Source: Christiangramia portivictoriae DSM 23547
Lineage (GTDB): Bacteria > Bacteroidota > Bacteroidia > Flavobacteriales > Flavobacteriaceae
Reading direction: 5' to 3'
Length of the DNA stretch: 64,000 nt
Assembly: GCF_000423045.1 (NCBI RefSeq)
Contig: NZ_AUHF01000001.1
Location: forward strand, 868,001 to 932,000
Position 1 is the first letter of the stretch. Each line of letters starts with the position of its first letter. The notes under the pieces were generated by a model. The model ran no database searches, was not told where the DNA came from, and saw nothing but the letters and a program-made list of their open reading frames with translations. Made by a program: the position numbers and the translations under genes. Below, piece after piece: positions 16,357 through 26,500 of this stretch.

Positions 16357-16995
16357 TTGAATGCTTTGGAACTAATAAAGAAATATTTCCCAAATCTAAC
16401 TGATGATCAACTTCAGAAGTTTGACAAATTAGAAGAATTATATAAAGACTGGAACCTTAAGATCAATGTGGTTTCCAGGAAAGATATCGACGAATTATAC
16501 ATGCGTCACGTGCTGCATTCTTTGGGAATATCAAAGGTTCAATCATTTCTTCCAGGTTCCAGGATTCTTGATGTTGGAACCGGTGGTGGTTTTCCAGGAA
16601 TTCCTTTAGCGATCCTCCATCCGGAATCTAAATTTGACCTTGTGGACTCCATTGGTAAAAAAATTAAGGTAGTGGACGAAGTTTCAGAAGGTTTGGGGCT
16701 TGAGAACGTCACTACTTATAATCAACGGGTCGAGGAACTGCAAGGGCAGTATGATTTTATCGTGAGCAGAGCAGTGGCAGTGATGCCTACGTTCGTTCGC
16801 TGGGTAAAAGGGAAGATCGCGAAGGAGAGCAGGCACGATTTCAGGAACGGAATTTTATATCTAAAAGGTGGTGATCTTTCAGAAGAACTACAGGATTACC
16901 GGACAGCCCAGATCTTTGAGCTATCCGATTATTTTGAAGAAGAATTCTACGATACTAAAAAAGTGGTCTATTTACCAATGAAGTATAAAGGCTAA
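16357..16995 (+). CDS. rsmG: 16S rRNA (guanine-527-N7)-methyltransferase RsmG
   Basis: 212 residues. SAM-dependent N7 methylation of a 16S rRNA guanine in the decoding region. The family signature is clear: YKDWNLKINVVSRKDIDELY (~30-49), RHVLHSLGI, and the SAM-binding motif ILDVGTGGGFPGIPLAIL (~70-87), followed by FDLVDSIGKKI. The frame opens at a TTG at 16357 (MNALELIKKYFPNLT); no ATG lies before the conserved region. The gene ends 8 bases before the 3' end of the convergent giant secreted-protein gene, with no obvious terminator between them. Confidence 0.96.
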   Translation: MNALELIKKYFPNLTDDQLQKFDKLEELYKDWNLKINVVSRKDIDELYMRHVLHSLGISKVQSFLPGSRILDVGTGGGFPGIPLAILHPESKFDLVDSIGKKIKVVDEVSEGLGLENVTTYNQRVEELQGQYDFIVSRAVAVMPTFVRWVKGKIAKESRHDFRNGILYLKGGDLSEELQDYRTAQIFELSDYFEEEFYDTKKVVYLPMKYKG

Positions 16996-17003
16996 GCGCC
17001 AGT

Positions 17004-20000
17004 TTACTTAGTAATGATCACCTTTTTGGAATAGCTCTTATCACCAACATAGATCTTAACAATATAGACTGCAGAACTCAATTTTTGCTGAATTCGAAGA
17101 CTGATGGACTCTTCAGTAGGAATTTCCCTGAAGGTCATGATCTTTTGTCCAGAAACACTGTAAAGCTCAACGAAATCTATATTCTGAAGGTCTGGATTGT
17201 ACAACGCGATCTCATCGGTCTGGCGCAGATATCTCATATCCAGAAACTCCGGCCCTTCTTCCTCGATTACTTCAGGTTTCTCCTCAACAACTTCTTCTGA
17301 AGTTTCCTCTGCTATCTTCTGAAAAACGATCTGGTATTTTTCATTAAAAATACCTACGCTATCGGTAGTCACCTTGTAATCAGACTTCATTAGGTCATGA
17401 TATTCTTCGAGTTCCGTATCATAAAGAAAGATATCGATATCATTCTGAATATTTTCGAGTTCGTCGATCTTGATGGTAAACTCACCTGCTTCAGCAATCT
17501 TAAATCCTATTGGTAATACGCGTGCTTTATTGAAGTCTGGAACACCCTGAATAACGAATTCAGAATCATCGATCATCCAGTACAGATCTTCTACATTGTT
17601 CTCGATAAGCGGCGCGTCGTAACCAAGATCAAAACCATCGGTGGTATTCACATCTGCGGTGGCCAGGATCTGGCGATGATAGCCCTTTGGAGATTCCAGT
17701 TTTAGTCTGATTTTATGCCTGGTATCTTTTTCATAATTATTTTCATCCGATTTTTTAGGATCGTCTTCCTGAGAATGGAATTGTGAGTCTCCTGAACTTT
17801 CAGGGACAAATACACGGTATTTGTTCTTAAAGGTAATTTGTTGAGGATTTGATGCTCCCTGAGTATTTATAAAAAAGCCCTGACCAACAGGAATATATCT
17901 TCCTGGTTTTTTTGAACCTCGCAGGTCTGTCTCCGTTTGAATTCTTGAATCAATGGAACTGGCTGAGGATACCGAACCAGATTTATTTAATACTGCATAA
18001 CCACCTACATATTCTTCCAGATAATGACTGTCGATCTTACCAAAATGATCCCAGAAATATAGCGTTCCATTGAAGTTTTGTTGTTGAATTGCGTTTTCTT
18101 CAATAAATTGTTCAGAATCTATTGCTGAAGGATAAGGATTTCCAGTTAGCAAATTTTGATCCTCACCAACCGTTACAGAAATATCTCCATTATTTGGCAT
18201 CCCACGGAAGGTATAGTTCTGGTGAACATCTAAAGCTGCAGCACCTGAGGTTCCTTTCATACTATAACCAATTCCAGGTTCCAGTTTAAAGGTTTCATCG
18301 AATTGCAACCAGGTAAAATAGTCATCAGCATCTCCGCTAAATGTGTATAACCAGTATGAGCTCAAAACCGTATCACTCCAGTCTCCGGCATCAAAACTGG
18401 CCCGAAAAATAAATGGGTTCGCTCCATTATATAATACAGAATTTAAACTAAAACCACCGTTTAAATTTGGGGTGTCGATGTTAGATACAGGAGAAGTCCA
18501 GTAATTGTAATTAAAGCTATTTGCCTTTCCCTGCTGATCAATTTGTAGGTTTCCAGAACTTTCCGGAGCGATAATACTACCCTCTGGCTGTATTAATTGT
18601 GATTCTCCGTTAAGGTCTATCACACCATCCAGTCTTAGATAACGGGACACCAATAGTCCATTCCCAGTACCTTTACCACTATTCGTGTTCGTTGTACCCT
18701 CAAATTCAATGGTACCACTTTGAGATACTAAACCAAGTAAGTTGATATTTCTCGTGGAATTTGTAATGTCATGTCTGGCAACAACGATATTCCAGTTGAT
18801 CAATTGATCATTGATACCTTTTGAGTTTGGCGCATCCCATACATCTGGATAAAGCCATGTGTTCATATTGTCCCAGTTACCGTTATTGTTTGATTCGTAA
18901 GGTAGCGGGGCAGTAGTTTGCTGCGGTGTTGTGATGTTTAATAGTTTTCCAGAATGACCTTTAAACGTAGAGCCATCAAGGGTATAGGCGTCAAGGTTTC
19001 CACAGCTTATATTATCCATTCGGTAGTACGCCTCAAGGTTAGTCCAGTTCAATCCAGTAGCAACTGGAATGACTTCACCAATAAGTTCGGCATTCGTGCC
19101 TTTTGTGATGTGCTGGTTCATCATTAATTTAATCTGGTCTTGTGTTAAAGCAACATTCCAAATTCTCAACTCTTCCATCCAGCCGTGGTAAAAATCTCTG
19201 GTTTCTAATGAGTTTTCCACATCCGTAGCTCCTAATATCGCTCGATAATTGTTTGCATTTGGAGCAGGCCCACCAGTGTTCTTCATAAGCAAGCCATCTA
19301 TGTATAGACGATATTCGCCAGTACTTGTATGTGTGAGTGCAATATGGTACCACCTGCTATTGTCGGTGATTCTATGAGGAGAAGAAATAGACCCATTTTT
19401 ATCCCAATTAAATGAGACAATTTTGTTGGTGATCCTTAAGTCATATCCATGAGCAGAACCTGAATAATCACCATCTCGTTTAGAAAAAATAGTATGCTTT
19501 CCTGAAAGAGTTTCTGGCTTTACCCAAACTTCAAGGCTAAAGTTTCCACCAAGATTATAATTATTCCCAAAATCGACATGATCATTTTCACCATCAAAAT
19601 TAACAGTTTCACAATTGCTAATAGTGACAATCATTTCGTCGCTACAACCATCAACGGTCCAGGTTAAGGTATAAGTACCAGGTCCAGCGCTAAAAGTTGC
19701 ATTAGGGTCGTTAACGTCTGAAAATTCTGGGGCTTGACAACCAGGTGAATTTCCACTCCAGGACCAGGTGCCAATCTCCTGGGTTCCTGGTGCATCACAG
19801 GTCAGGCAATTTTCTGGTTTTGTAGGGTATGCTTGTTTTTGAAAGTTTTGGTTAGCCGAAAGACTGTTGTCATAAGCATTCAATTGCACTATGTTCTGGC
19901 CACATTGCTCGTCTGTATATATTATATCCTCTCCCGCGTAGGAATACGTTACGGGAATAGTGACTAAATCTGTACCTTCTTCATCATAAGTTCTACAACC

Positions 20001-23000
20001 ATTTATTAAGGCAGTAGCACCATATTCGTGAACACCTGGAGATTGAGGAGTAAAATTAATAGCGATACTGGTTTGTCCCTGTTCTATGGGAGACTCATCC
20101 GGGTTACCAATACCAACAGTCCATTCCAGTTCAGTATCTACAGGGACTTCATTATTAACAAAAATGTTATCCATCGCCCAAACACTTTTATCACTGGTAC
20201 CGGTGAAAGACCAGCGAATTCTTACTCGGCTTTCACCAATATAATCGTCTAGCGATATAGAGGTATTATCTGTACTAAAATTATAATTTGTGGCATTGGA
20301 ACCATCTGTAGATTCGGCTGTTCCAGCAGTAAGCCACTGCAAAACGCCTGACCCGGCAGCGTGCATTACTCTCAAGTTAGAATAGGTATTACCACCATCT
20401 GTAGAGATTTCAATCACAGCAACATCATTATTGGCAAAATAAAAAGCCTGATCAAAATCCAAACTTGCAGAAGCGGCATTACTGAGATCAAGAATTGGAG
20501 TTTCCAAAGTTGTGGGATTATTACCGTCGTAGACAGGATTTCCTTTTTTATCGGTCTCGTAAAAATCGCCCTGTGCAATTGCAAATTTTTTATCACCACC
20601 ATCATAAGTGATATCTCCAAACTTATGATCATTTGTACCAGACCAGTTTCTAACTTTTTTTGAATTCCCGCCGGCAGTGAAACCACCTGGTGCTCCATCT
20701 GTCAACCATCCATCGGGATCCTGTGTGTTTAATTGCCCCTGATTAAAATCTCCTGGTGACTCAGCAGGAATTGCTGGCTGGGTTGCCAAATAATTACTTT
20801 CAGCGATTAGGCTCACTGGATCTCCCAGGCAATATTTTTGTGGGTCATCAAGATTAGTCACAGTAGGCGCGTCACCGGCAGGAAGAGCTCGTACGAAATA
20901 GCTATTGGAATATTCAGAGCATGTCCCGTTTTTTACCAGTACTCTAAAATAAGTAGATTCAAATGCACCTGCAGAAAAGTTTGCAGTATAATTTGTTGCA
21001 GTAGTATTGATTATTTCCCAATAACCTTCATTGACAGCAAATTTTTCCCATTGAATGATATTTCCAGTTTTACCACTTAAACTTAGATCAACAGAAATTT
21101 GAGTTCCACAAGAGGAGATATCGATCTGTTCAGGAAAGGCTGTGCCTTCAAAATTACCTGATAAAGTACCACCATCAATGGCAGTTGGATTTAGCTGAAT
21201 TTCCTGTTCTTGAATGAAGATATTTCCAGATTCATCTTCAAATTCCCAGAAAATAGTATTAATTCCGTAAAAGGAATATGGGAACTCGAAGTCACTCCCA
21301 AGAGTCCCCGTAATAGTTCCATCACAAGCATCTGTAGCAGTAGGAATATCCAGTTCATCAATACTTGAGATCTGACATCCAGTAATTGATTTTCTGGGTA
21401 AATTGGTAATGTTAGGCACAGGTGCTTCCGTATCAGCAATCACGATATTCTGAGGTACGGAAGTAGTGCTGTTTCCTGCGGAATCTGTGAAGATCCAAAA
21501 AACTGTGGTTGATTCTTCAATAGTAAGATCGACTCCAGTAGTACCAACAACTTCTTCATCACAATTATCTGTCGTCGTGGGTGGAGTTAAGGTTATGGAA
21601 CATTGCGCAGTAATGTCTTCAAGAACTGGAACTAAAGGGTTTTCATTGTCCTGGACTGTAACAACCTGAACTTTTTCTATGGCGGCATTACCATTTTCAT
21701 CTGTTGTATTCCAGAAAATATTAGTTGAACCTACAGGAAATGGATCTGTGAGTTCGAGCCCATCATCTCGAACACCAACAGGAGGACCCACCTCACAATT
21801 GTCTTCAGCTGTGGCTACAACATTAACTGTGGCTCCACATGTATTGGGTTCATTGAAAACATCCTTGTCACCGTTATGATCAATAACCGGCAAGGTTTTA
21901 TCCTCAACAATAATTTCTTGCGATACAGGTTCTGCAACCTGTCCATGCTCATCGGTAACATTCCAGGTGATTGTAGTAGTGCCAATTGGAAATGGATCAT
22001 CAAGGCTTTGACCATCATTCCTAGTTCCAATGGGGGCAGATACCTGGCAATTATCAATTGCACCTGGATTAGGTATTGTAAGTCTTACAAAACAATTATC
22101 CATTGAACTATCGGAAGTAATAGTGGATACTGCATTTATAACTGGTATAATATTATCCTGAACGGTTACCGTAGCATTGGAAGTGCTGGTATTATCGCTG
22201 TCATCAGTAACTGTTAAAACTACCGTGTTGTCACCAACATTGGAACAGTCAAAATTCGTTTTATCTAAACTTAAATTTTTGATGCCACAGTTATCATATG
22301 AACCATTATCAACTTCATTAACAGTTATTGAGACATTTCCTGACGCATCCAGCTGAACTGTAATATTCTGAGTTATTGCGTTGGGAGCGATATCATCTAC
22401 GACGGTGACCGTAGCAGTGGCCGTACTGGAATTATTATTCTCATCGGTTACCGTCAATACCACGCTGTTTGCGCCGGTATTGGTGCAATCGAAATCTGTT
22501 TTATTGACACTTAAGTTTTGAATGCCACAATTATCGGTAGAACCATTATCAACTTCAGCAGCGGTTATTGAAGCGTTTCCTGACGCATCCAGCTGAACTG
22601 TAATATTTTGAGCAATTGCATGGGGAGCGGTATTATCCTGGACAGTTACGGTAGCATTTTCACTGGCTGAATTACCGCTTGCATCAATTACCGTAAGGGT
22701 GACTGTATTAGAACCAACGTCGTCACATGTAAATGCAGTTTGGTCCAAAGTGTATGAGCTAATTTCGCCATTGTCTGTCGATCCATTGTCTATTTCTGAA
22801 GGTTGTATTGTTACCTTTCCGTCGATGTCCAGTTCAACACTAATATTCTTGGTAAATACTGTTGGTGGCTCATTATCCACAACTGTTACTGTAGCAGAAG
22901 CTGTGCTAGTGTTCGAATTTGCATCAATAATTCTTAGTTCTACAGTATTATTACCTAAATCTGAATAATCAAAAGTTGATTTACTAACGTTGTATTGTTC

Positions 23001-23435
23001 AATAGTGCAATTATCGGTGGAACCGTTATCGATGTCTGAAGGTGATAAACTTCCTAGACCATTGGAATCTAAATACAAGGTAAAGTCTTTTACACTAGCC
23101 TGAGGAGGTAGGTTGTCTTTTACTTCAACCGTGATATTAATGGTTGTAGATGAAGTAACACCTTGCAAAGTAGTACTAACTGTGTTGGTACCGATATCTG
23201 AACAATCGAAGTTTGTCTGGCTGAAGACGATGGATTGGAGAGTCCCAAGGCCTAATCCACTAGTGATAGAGTTCCCAATATCTGAACTGGAAAGACTAAC
23301 CTGACCGTTCGAATCTAACTCCAAAATGACAGTTTGAGCACTAGAATTTAGGCTGCCTAAAAGTAGCATTAATACAAATGATATATAGAAAGCCTTGAAA
23401 CCAATAAATTGGCGTTCAAAATAAAACTTCTTCAT
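17004..23435 (-). CDS. Giant T9SS-secreted repeat protein (HYR/Ig-like repeats, jelly-roll, LamG, type A sorting domain)
   Basis: 2143 residues. Signal peptide 1-34 (ends SSAQ). Residues ~35-431 hold five related modules; the last four are exactly 80 residues each (112-431) with the pattern LDxxGxxSxxxxDxDNGSxDNC. HYR-like domains follow (~432-770, each containing TDExGNxA and DNxxP), then an Ig-like part, a jelly-roll/MAM-like domain (~890-1095, AVIEISTDGGNTYSNL), a LamG-like domain (~1275-1440, VNFDGENDHVDFGNNYN) and a module shared with the neighbouring giant gene (YNYWTSPVS ~1645, GNPYPSAID, YHRQILATADVNTTDGFDLG). The last ~80 residues are a T9SS type A sorting domain (VELYSVSGQKI, SSAVYIVKIY, KKVIITK). 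Likely a cell-surface adhesin; ligand unknown. Confidence 0.9.
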   Translation of the reverse strand: MKKFYFERQFIGFKAFYISFVLMLLLGSLNSSAQTVILELDSNGQVSLSSSDIGNSITSGLGLGTLQSIVFSQTNFDCSDIGTNTVSTTLQGVTSSTTINITVEVKDNLPPQASVKDFTLYLDSNGLGSLSPSDIDNGSTDNCTIEQYNVSKSTFDYSDLGNNTVELRIIDANSNTSTASATVTVVDNEPPTVFTKNISVELDIDGKVTIQPSEIDNGSTDNGEISSYTLDQTAFTCDDVGSNTVTLTVIDASGNSASENATVTVQDNTAPHAIAQNITVQLDASGNASITAAEVDNGSTDNCGIQNLSVNKTDFDCTNTGANSVVLTVTDENNNSSTATATVTVVDDIAPNAITQNITVQLDASGNVSITVNEVDNGSYDNCGIKNLSLDKTNFDCSNVGDNTVVLTVTDDSDNTSTSNATVTVQDNIIPVINAVSTITSDSSMDNCFVRLTIPNPGAIDNCQVSAPIGTRNDGQSLDDPFPIGTTTITWNVTDEHGQVAEPVSQEIIVEDKTLPVIDHNGDKDVFNEPNTCGATVNVVATAEDNCEVGPPVGVRDDGLELTDPFPVGSTNIFWNTTDENGNAAIEKVQVVTVQDNENPLVPVLEDITAQCSITLTPPTTTDNCDEEVVGTTGVDLTIEESTTVFWIFTDSAGNSTTSVPQNIVIADTEAPVPNITNLPRKSITGCQISSIDELDIPTATDACDGTITGTLGSDFEFPYSFYGINTIFWEFEDESGNIFIQEQEIQLNPTAIDGGTLSGNFEGTAFPEQIDISSCGTQISVDLSLSGKTGNIIQWEKFAVNEGYWEIINTTATNYTANFSAGAFESTYFRVLVKNGTCSEYSNSYFVRALPAGDAPTVTNLDDPQKYCLGDPVSLIAESNYLATQPAIPAESPGDFNQGQLNTQDPDGWLTDGAPGGFTAGGNSKKVRNWSGTNDHKFGDITYDGGDKKFAIAQGDFYETDKKGNPVYDGNNPTTLETPILDLSNAASASLDFDQAFYFANNDVAVIEISTDGGNTYSNLRVMHAAGSGVLQWLTAGTAESTDGSNATNYNFSTDNTSISLDDYIGESRVRIRWSFTGTSDKSVWAMDNIFVNNEVPVDTELEWTVGIGNPDESPIEQGQTSIAINFTPQSPGVHEYGATALINGCRTYDEEGTDLVTIPVTYSYAGEDIIYTDEQCGQNIVQLNAYDNSLSANQNFQKQAYPTKPENCLTCDAPGTQEIGTWSWSGNSPGCQAPEFSDVNDPNATFSAGPGTYTLTWTVDGCSDEMIVTISNCETVNFDGENDHVDFGNNYNLGGNFSLEVWVKPETLSGKHTIFSKRDGDYSGSAHGYDLRITNKIVSFNWDKNGSISSPHRITDNSRWYHIALTHTSTGEYRLYIDGLLMKNTGGPAPNANNYRAILGATDVENSLETRDFYHGWMEELRIWNVALTQDQIKLMMNQHITKGTNAELIGEVIPVATGLNWTNLEAYYRMDNISCGNLDAYTLDGSTFKGHSGKLLNITTPQQTTAPLPYESNNNGNWDNMNTWLYPDVWDAPNSKGINDQLINWNIVVARHDITNSTRNINLLGLVSQSGTIEFEGTTNTNSGKGTGNGLLVSRYLRLDGVIDLNGESQLIQPEGSIIAPESSGNLQIDQQGKANSFNYNYWTSPVSNIDTPNLNGGFSLNSVLYNGANPFIFRASFDAGDWSDTVLSSYWLYTFSGDADDYFTWLQFDETFKLEPGIGYSMKGTSGAAALDVHQNYTFRGMPNNGDISVTVGEDQNLLTGNPYPSAIDSEQFIEENAIQQQNFNGTLYFWDHFGKIDSHYLEEYVGGYAVLNKSGSVSSASSIDSRIQTETDLRGSKKPGRYIPVGQGFFINTQGASNPQQITFKNKYRVFVPESSGDSQFHSQEDDPKKSDENNYEKDTRHKIRLKLESPKGYHRQILATADVNTTDGFDLGYDAPLIENNVEDLYWMIDDSEFVIQGVPDFNKARVLPIGFKIAEAGEFTIKIDELENIQNDIDIFLYDTELEEYHDLMKSDYKVTTDSVGIFNEKYQIVFQKIAEETSEEVVEEKPEVIEEEGPEFLDMRYLRQTDEIALYNPDLQNIDFVELYSVSGQKIMTFREIPTEESISLRIQQKLSSAVYIVKIYVGDKSYSKKVIITK
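22143..23102 (-). repeat. Four tandem 240-bp units (80-residue modules)
   Basis: Within the 2143-residue gene, residues 112-431 divide exactly into four 80-residue units, each ending DNxxP or DDIAP. Units 3 and 4 (22143-22622) are the most alike at both protein and DNA level, suggesting the most recent duplication. Confidence 0.85.
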
Positions 23436-23439
23436 AAGG

Positions 23440-23465
23440 TTACCGATCTAGATTTTCATCGGTAA
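23440..23465 (-). promoter_or_regulatory. Hairpin just upstream of the 2143-residue protein's start codon
   Basis: 8-bp inverted repeat TTACCGAT/ATCGGTAA with a 10-base loop, ending 5 bases before the ATG at 23435. It could control ribosome access or be a protein-binding site; role unproven. Confidence 0.35.
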
Positions 23466-23590
23466 AAGTAATATAAATTCGATTAAATGTGTTAAGTGTA
23501 TGGTAAAAATTAAATGATAAAAGTCTTTAATTCAGTAATCTAAACGAATATGCGGACAGTCATTTCGATCGTGTAAGAAACTACTTTCCA

Positions 23591-26500
23591 TTATTTCACG
23601 ATAATCTTTTTATTACAGATCGCATTCTCACAGAAAACCTTGACGATATAAATTCCAGATCTAACAGGTCTCAGGCCAAGATAAATCTCTTTTTCTGATG
23701 GAAGACCATCAAACTCCTGGATGAGTTTACCACCCATGTCATAAATCAAAACCTTTTCAACTTTTAGTAAATCCTCATTACTGATTTTCACATTTCTACT
23801 GAAGGTGCTGTAAGATATTCCTACTAACCCATCGACAACTGGTAATTCAGGTTCTTCTGGAATGATAACTGGATCAGGTTCCTGTGCCATTTCGTTGAAG
23901 AACACTATTTCGAAGCGATCACTAATTTCACCTTCTGTCGTCGAGCCTTTAAATGAACCGGCAAGCAGGTCGTGGATACTGTCATTTTGTTTATCCTTCA
24001 GGTATAGTTCTTTACTTGCAGGCCAGTTTTCGGTACTATCTATTTTTATAGTAAATGACCCTTCCGAAAAAGTTTTTATAGCTAAAGGCAGTACTTGTTC
24101 CTTCTCGAAATCAGGAACTCCCTGTATTACAAACCTGTTATCTGCAAACCACCAGTACATATCTTCCTTGTTATTTTCAATAAGCGGTGCGTCATAACCA
24201 ATATCAAAACCGTTCGTAGTGTTTGCGTCCCTGGTAACCAGAATCTGTCTGTGATAACCAGCCGGAGATTCAAATTTCAGTCTAATTTTTGCTCGATCAT
24301 CCTCTGAGTTTTTTCCCGTCTTGTTTTTTGAAGATTTTGGATCGTCTTCTTGTTGTAAGAATATGGAGGGATCTGTACTTTCTATTTTATAGATTCTTTG
24401 AGTGTTATTAAACTGAATCTGTCCACCAAATGTATTTCCATTAACAGCTGCACTATTCAGAAAGAACCCCTGTGCCACTGGTATGTACTGTTTAGCCTGT
24501 TTAGTTCCATTTCCACCTACCTGGCTAATACGCCAGTCATTCAAAATTGCAGGAGCGGAGCCGGCCAGGGTATAGGTTGCATACCCTCCAACATATTCTT
24601 CCAGAATATGTGTGCTTCCTGCGAAATGATCCCAATAGTAAAGCGTCCCGTTAAAAACATTTTGAGAATTGTTCCCAGTTCCAGTTCCTACACTTTTTAG
24701 ATTATCCCTGAGGAATTCGTCTGCATCTAAAGCAGACGGGAATGGATTACCAACCAGGAAGTTTTGATCTGAATTCAGGCTTAATTCTGAAGTAGGAATA
24801 TCGCCATTGTTTGGTTTTCCTTTAAAGACGTAGTTCTGGGTCATTTGGTTTGGGGCAACAGTACCATCGGTACCTTTCATGGAATATCCCGCACCTGCAA
24901 TTTGCATAAAATCACTCCCCATAAACAGCCAGTCTCCGTAGATATCTGCGTCGCCTCCTCTGAAATCCCAGATCCAGGCATCGGTAATCGTGATAGGTGA
25001 TGTTCTGGCACCGTCTGCATCAAAATATCCGGTTTTCCAGTTTATTCCAGTGGGATTTTCGGCATTGGTTCCATCCAAGAGTACATCTACAAGTCGATAC
25101 CCTGAATTATTTGCAGTTCCCTGTGTACTTACAGGGCTGGTCCAGTAATTATAATTAAAACTACTCATTCTGCCTTGCTGATCTATTTCTATAAATCCGG
25201 CGCTTTCATTCGCCAGAATACTTCCATGATCCTGTAATAACTGAGATTCTCCCTGCAAATCAATACTACCGTCCAGATATAAATAATGTGAAATTTTTAT
25301 TGGATTACTGGCATTGATAGTTAATTCCTTTCCAGAGGTCTCAGAAAGCAGACCGAGCATCGTAATAGCTCTATTTGCTGCAAAAGTATGATTGATTCTT
25401 GCTATGTTCCAGTCAATTGGGCTGTTACCATGTCCAAGGCTATTAGGTGCATCCCAAACCTCTGGTCTGGCCCAGGTATTAATGTCTGTCCAGGTAGATC
25501 CATCAGCATAGGAGAAATACGGAGTAGGTGATGTATTCTCCTGGTCTGTTTCAATATTGACCATTCTACCAGGATTTGCTGCATTTGCATGGTTGGGTGT
25601 TAGTCCGTTTAATGGTTTTAGAGCATCCAGGAAGTAACCTGGCAATTTATTGTCAGGGTCTGGGTCATTGGAATACAATCGATAATAACCTGCAAGATCA
25701 GCTGCGGTTTGGTCATAGAAACTCACACCATCTTTATCTAAATTGAAACCACCACTAGTGTAATAACTTCCATCAACGGTTTTGTTCGGTACGACTTCGC
25801 CTTCAATTGGACTAACAACCTGATTGGAAGAATTAAGTTTAAGTCGCTGGTTCATCATAAACCTGATTTCTTTTTCTGAAGGAGCATTGTTCCAGATCCT
25901 GACTTCCTCTATCCATCCTGAGAAGTGATTGGTAGCAGTTTTTGAAGAGGCGCTATATCTTGCACCAATAGCGGCGGTATTGGTTCCGGAAGTATTCACA
26001 CTAATACCATCAGCCTTTATTCCATCTATATATAAGATCGATCCATCGCTAGATACTGCTATGTGATACCATCTGTTATTTGGTTCTACGAACGATGGAA
26101 GGTTCTCCATGCTTAATTCAAATCCCGGAGCGCTGAAAATGGTTCCTTTTGAAGCATCTGTCATTCCGCCCTCTGGAAGTGGTCTATCGAATGGCATTAT
26201 CCATGCTTCTAAAAAGAAACTGCCGGTATAATTATTTCCAAGATCCACATAATCATCATCACCATCGAAATCCAGGGTTACGCAATCTACCAGGCTAATT
26301 GTTTCTGTATTATCTATTGGTGGACAACCTTCATTTTCGATCAAGACTCCATTTTCATCTGTAGCTGTTGGAGTAAGAACCCATCTTATCTGGTAGTCAC
26401 CTAGATTTTCTGCAGTAAAAATGGCATCCGGGTCATTAACGGGCTGAAGATTGCTATTGCTATCCTGATTCTCGAAACTAAATCCCGTGGTAATTTCGAT

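Noticed and set aside
22143-23102. Mobile element or phage tail-fibre origin for the repeats
   Set aside because: Repeats are in frame within a signal-peptide and sorting-domain protein; no transposase, integrase or terminal repeats are near.
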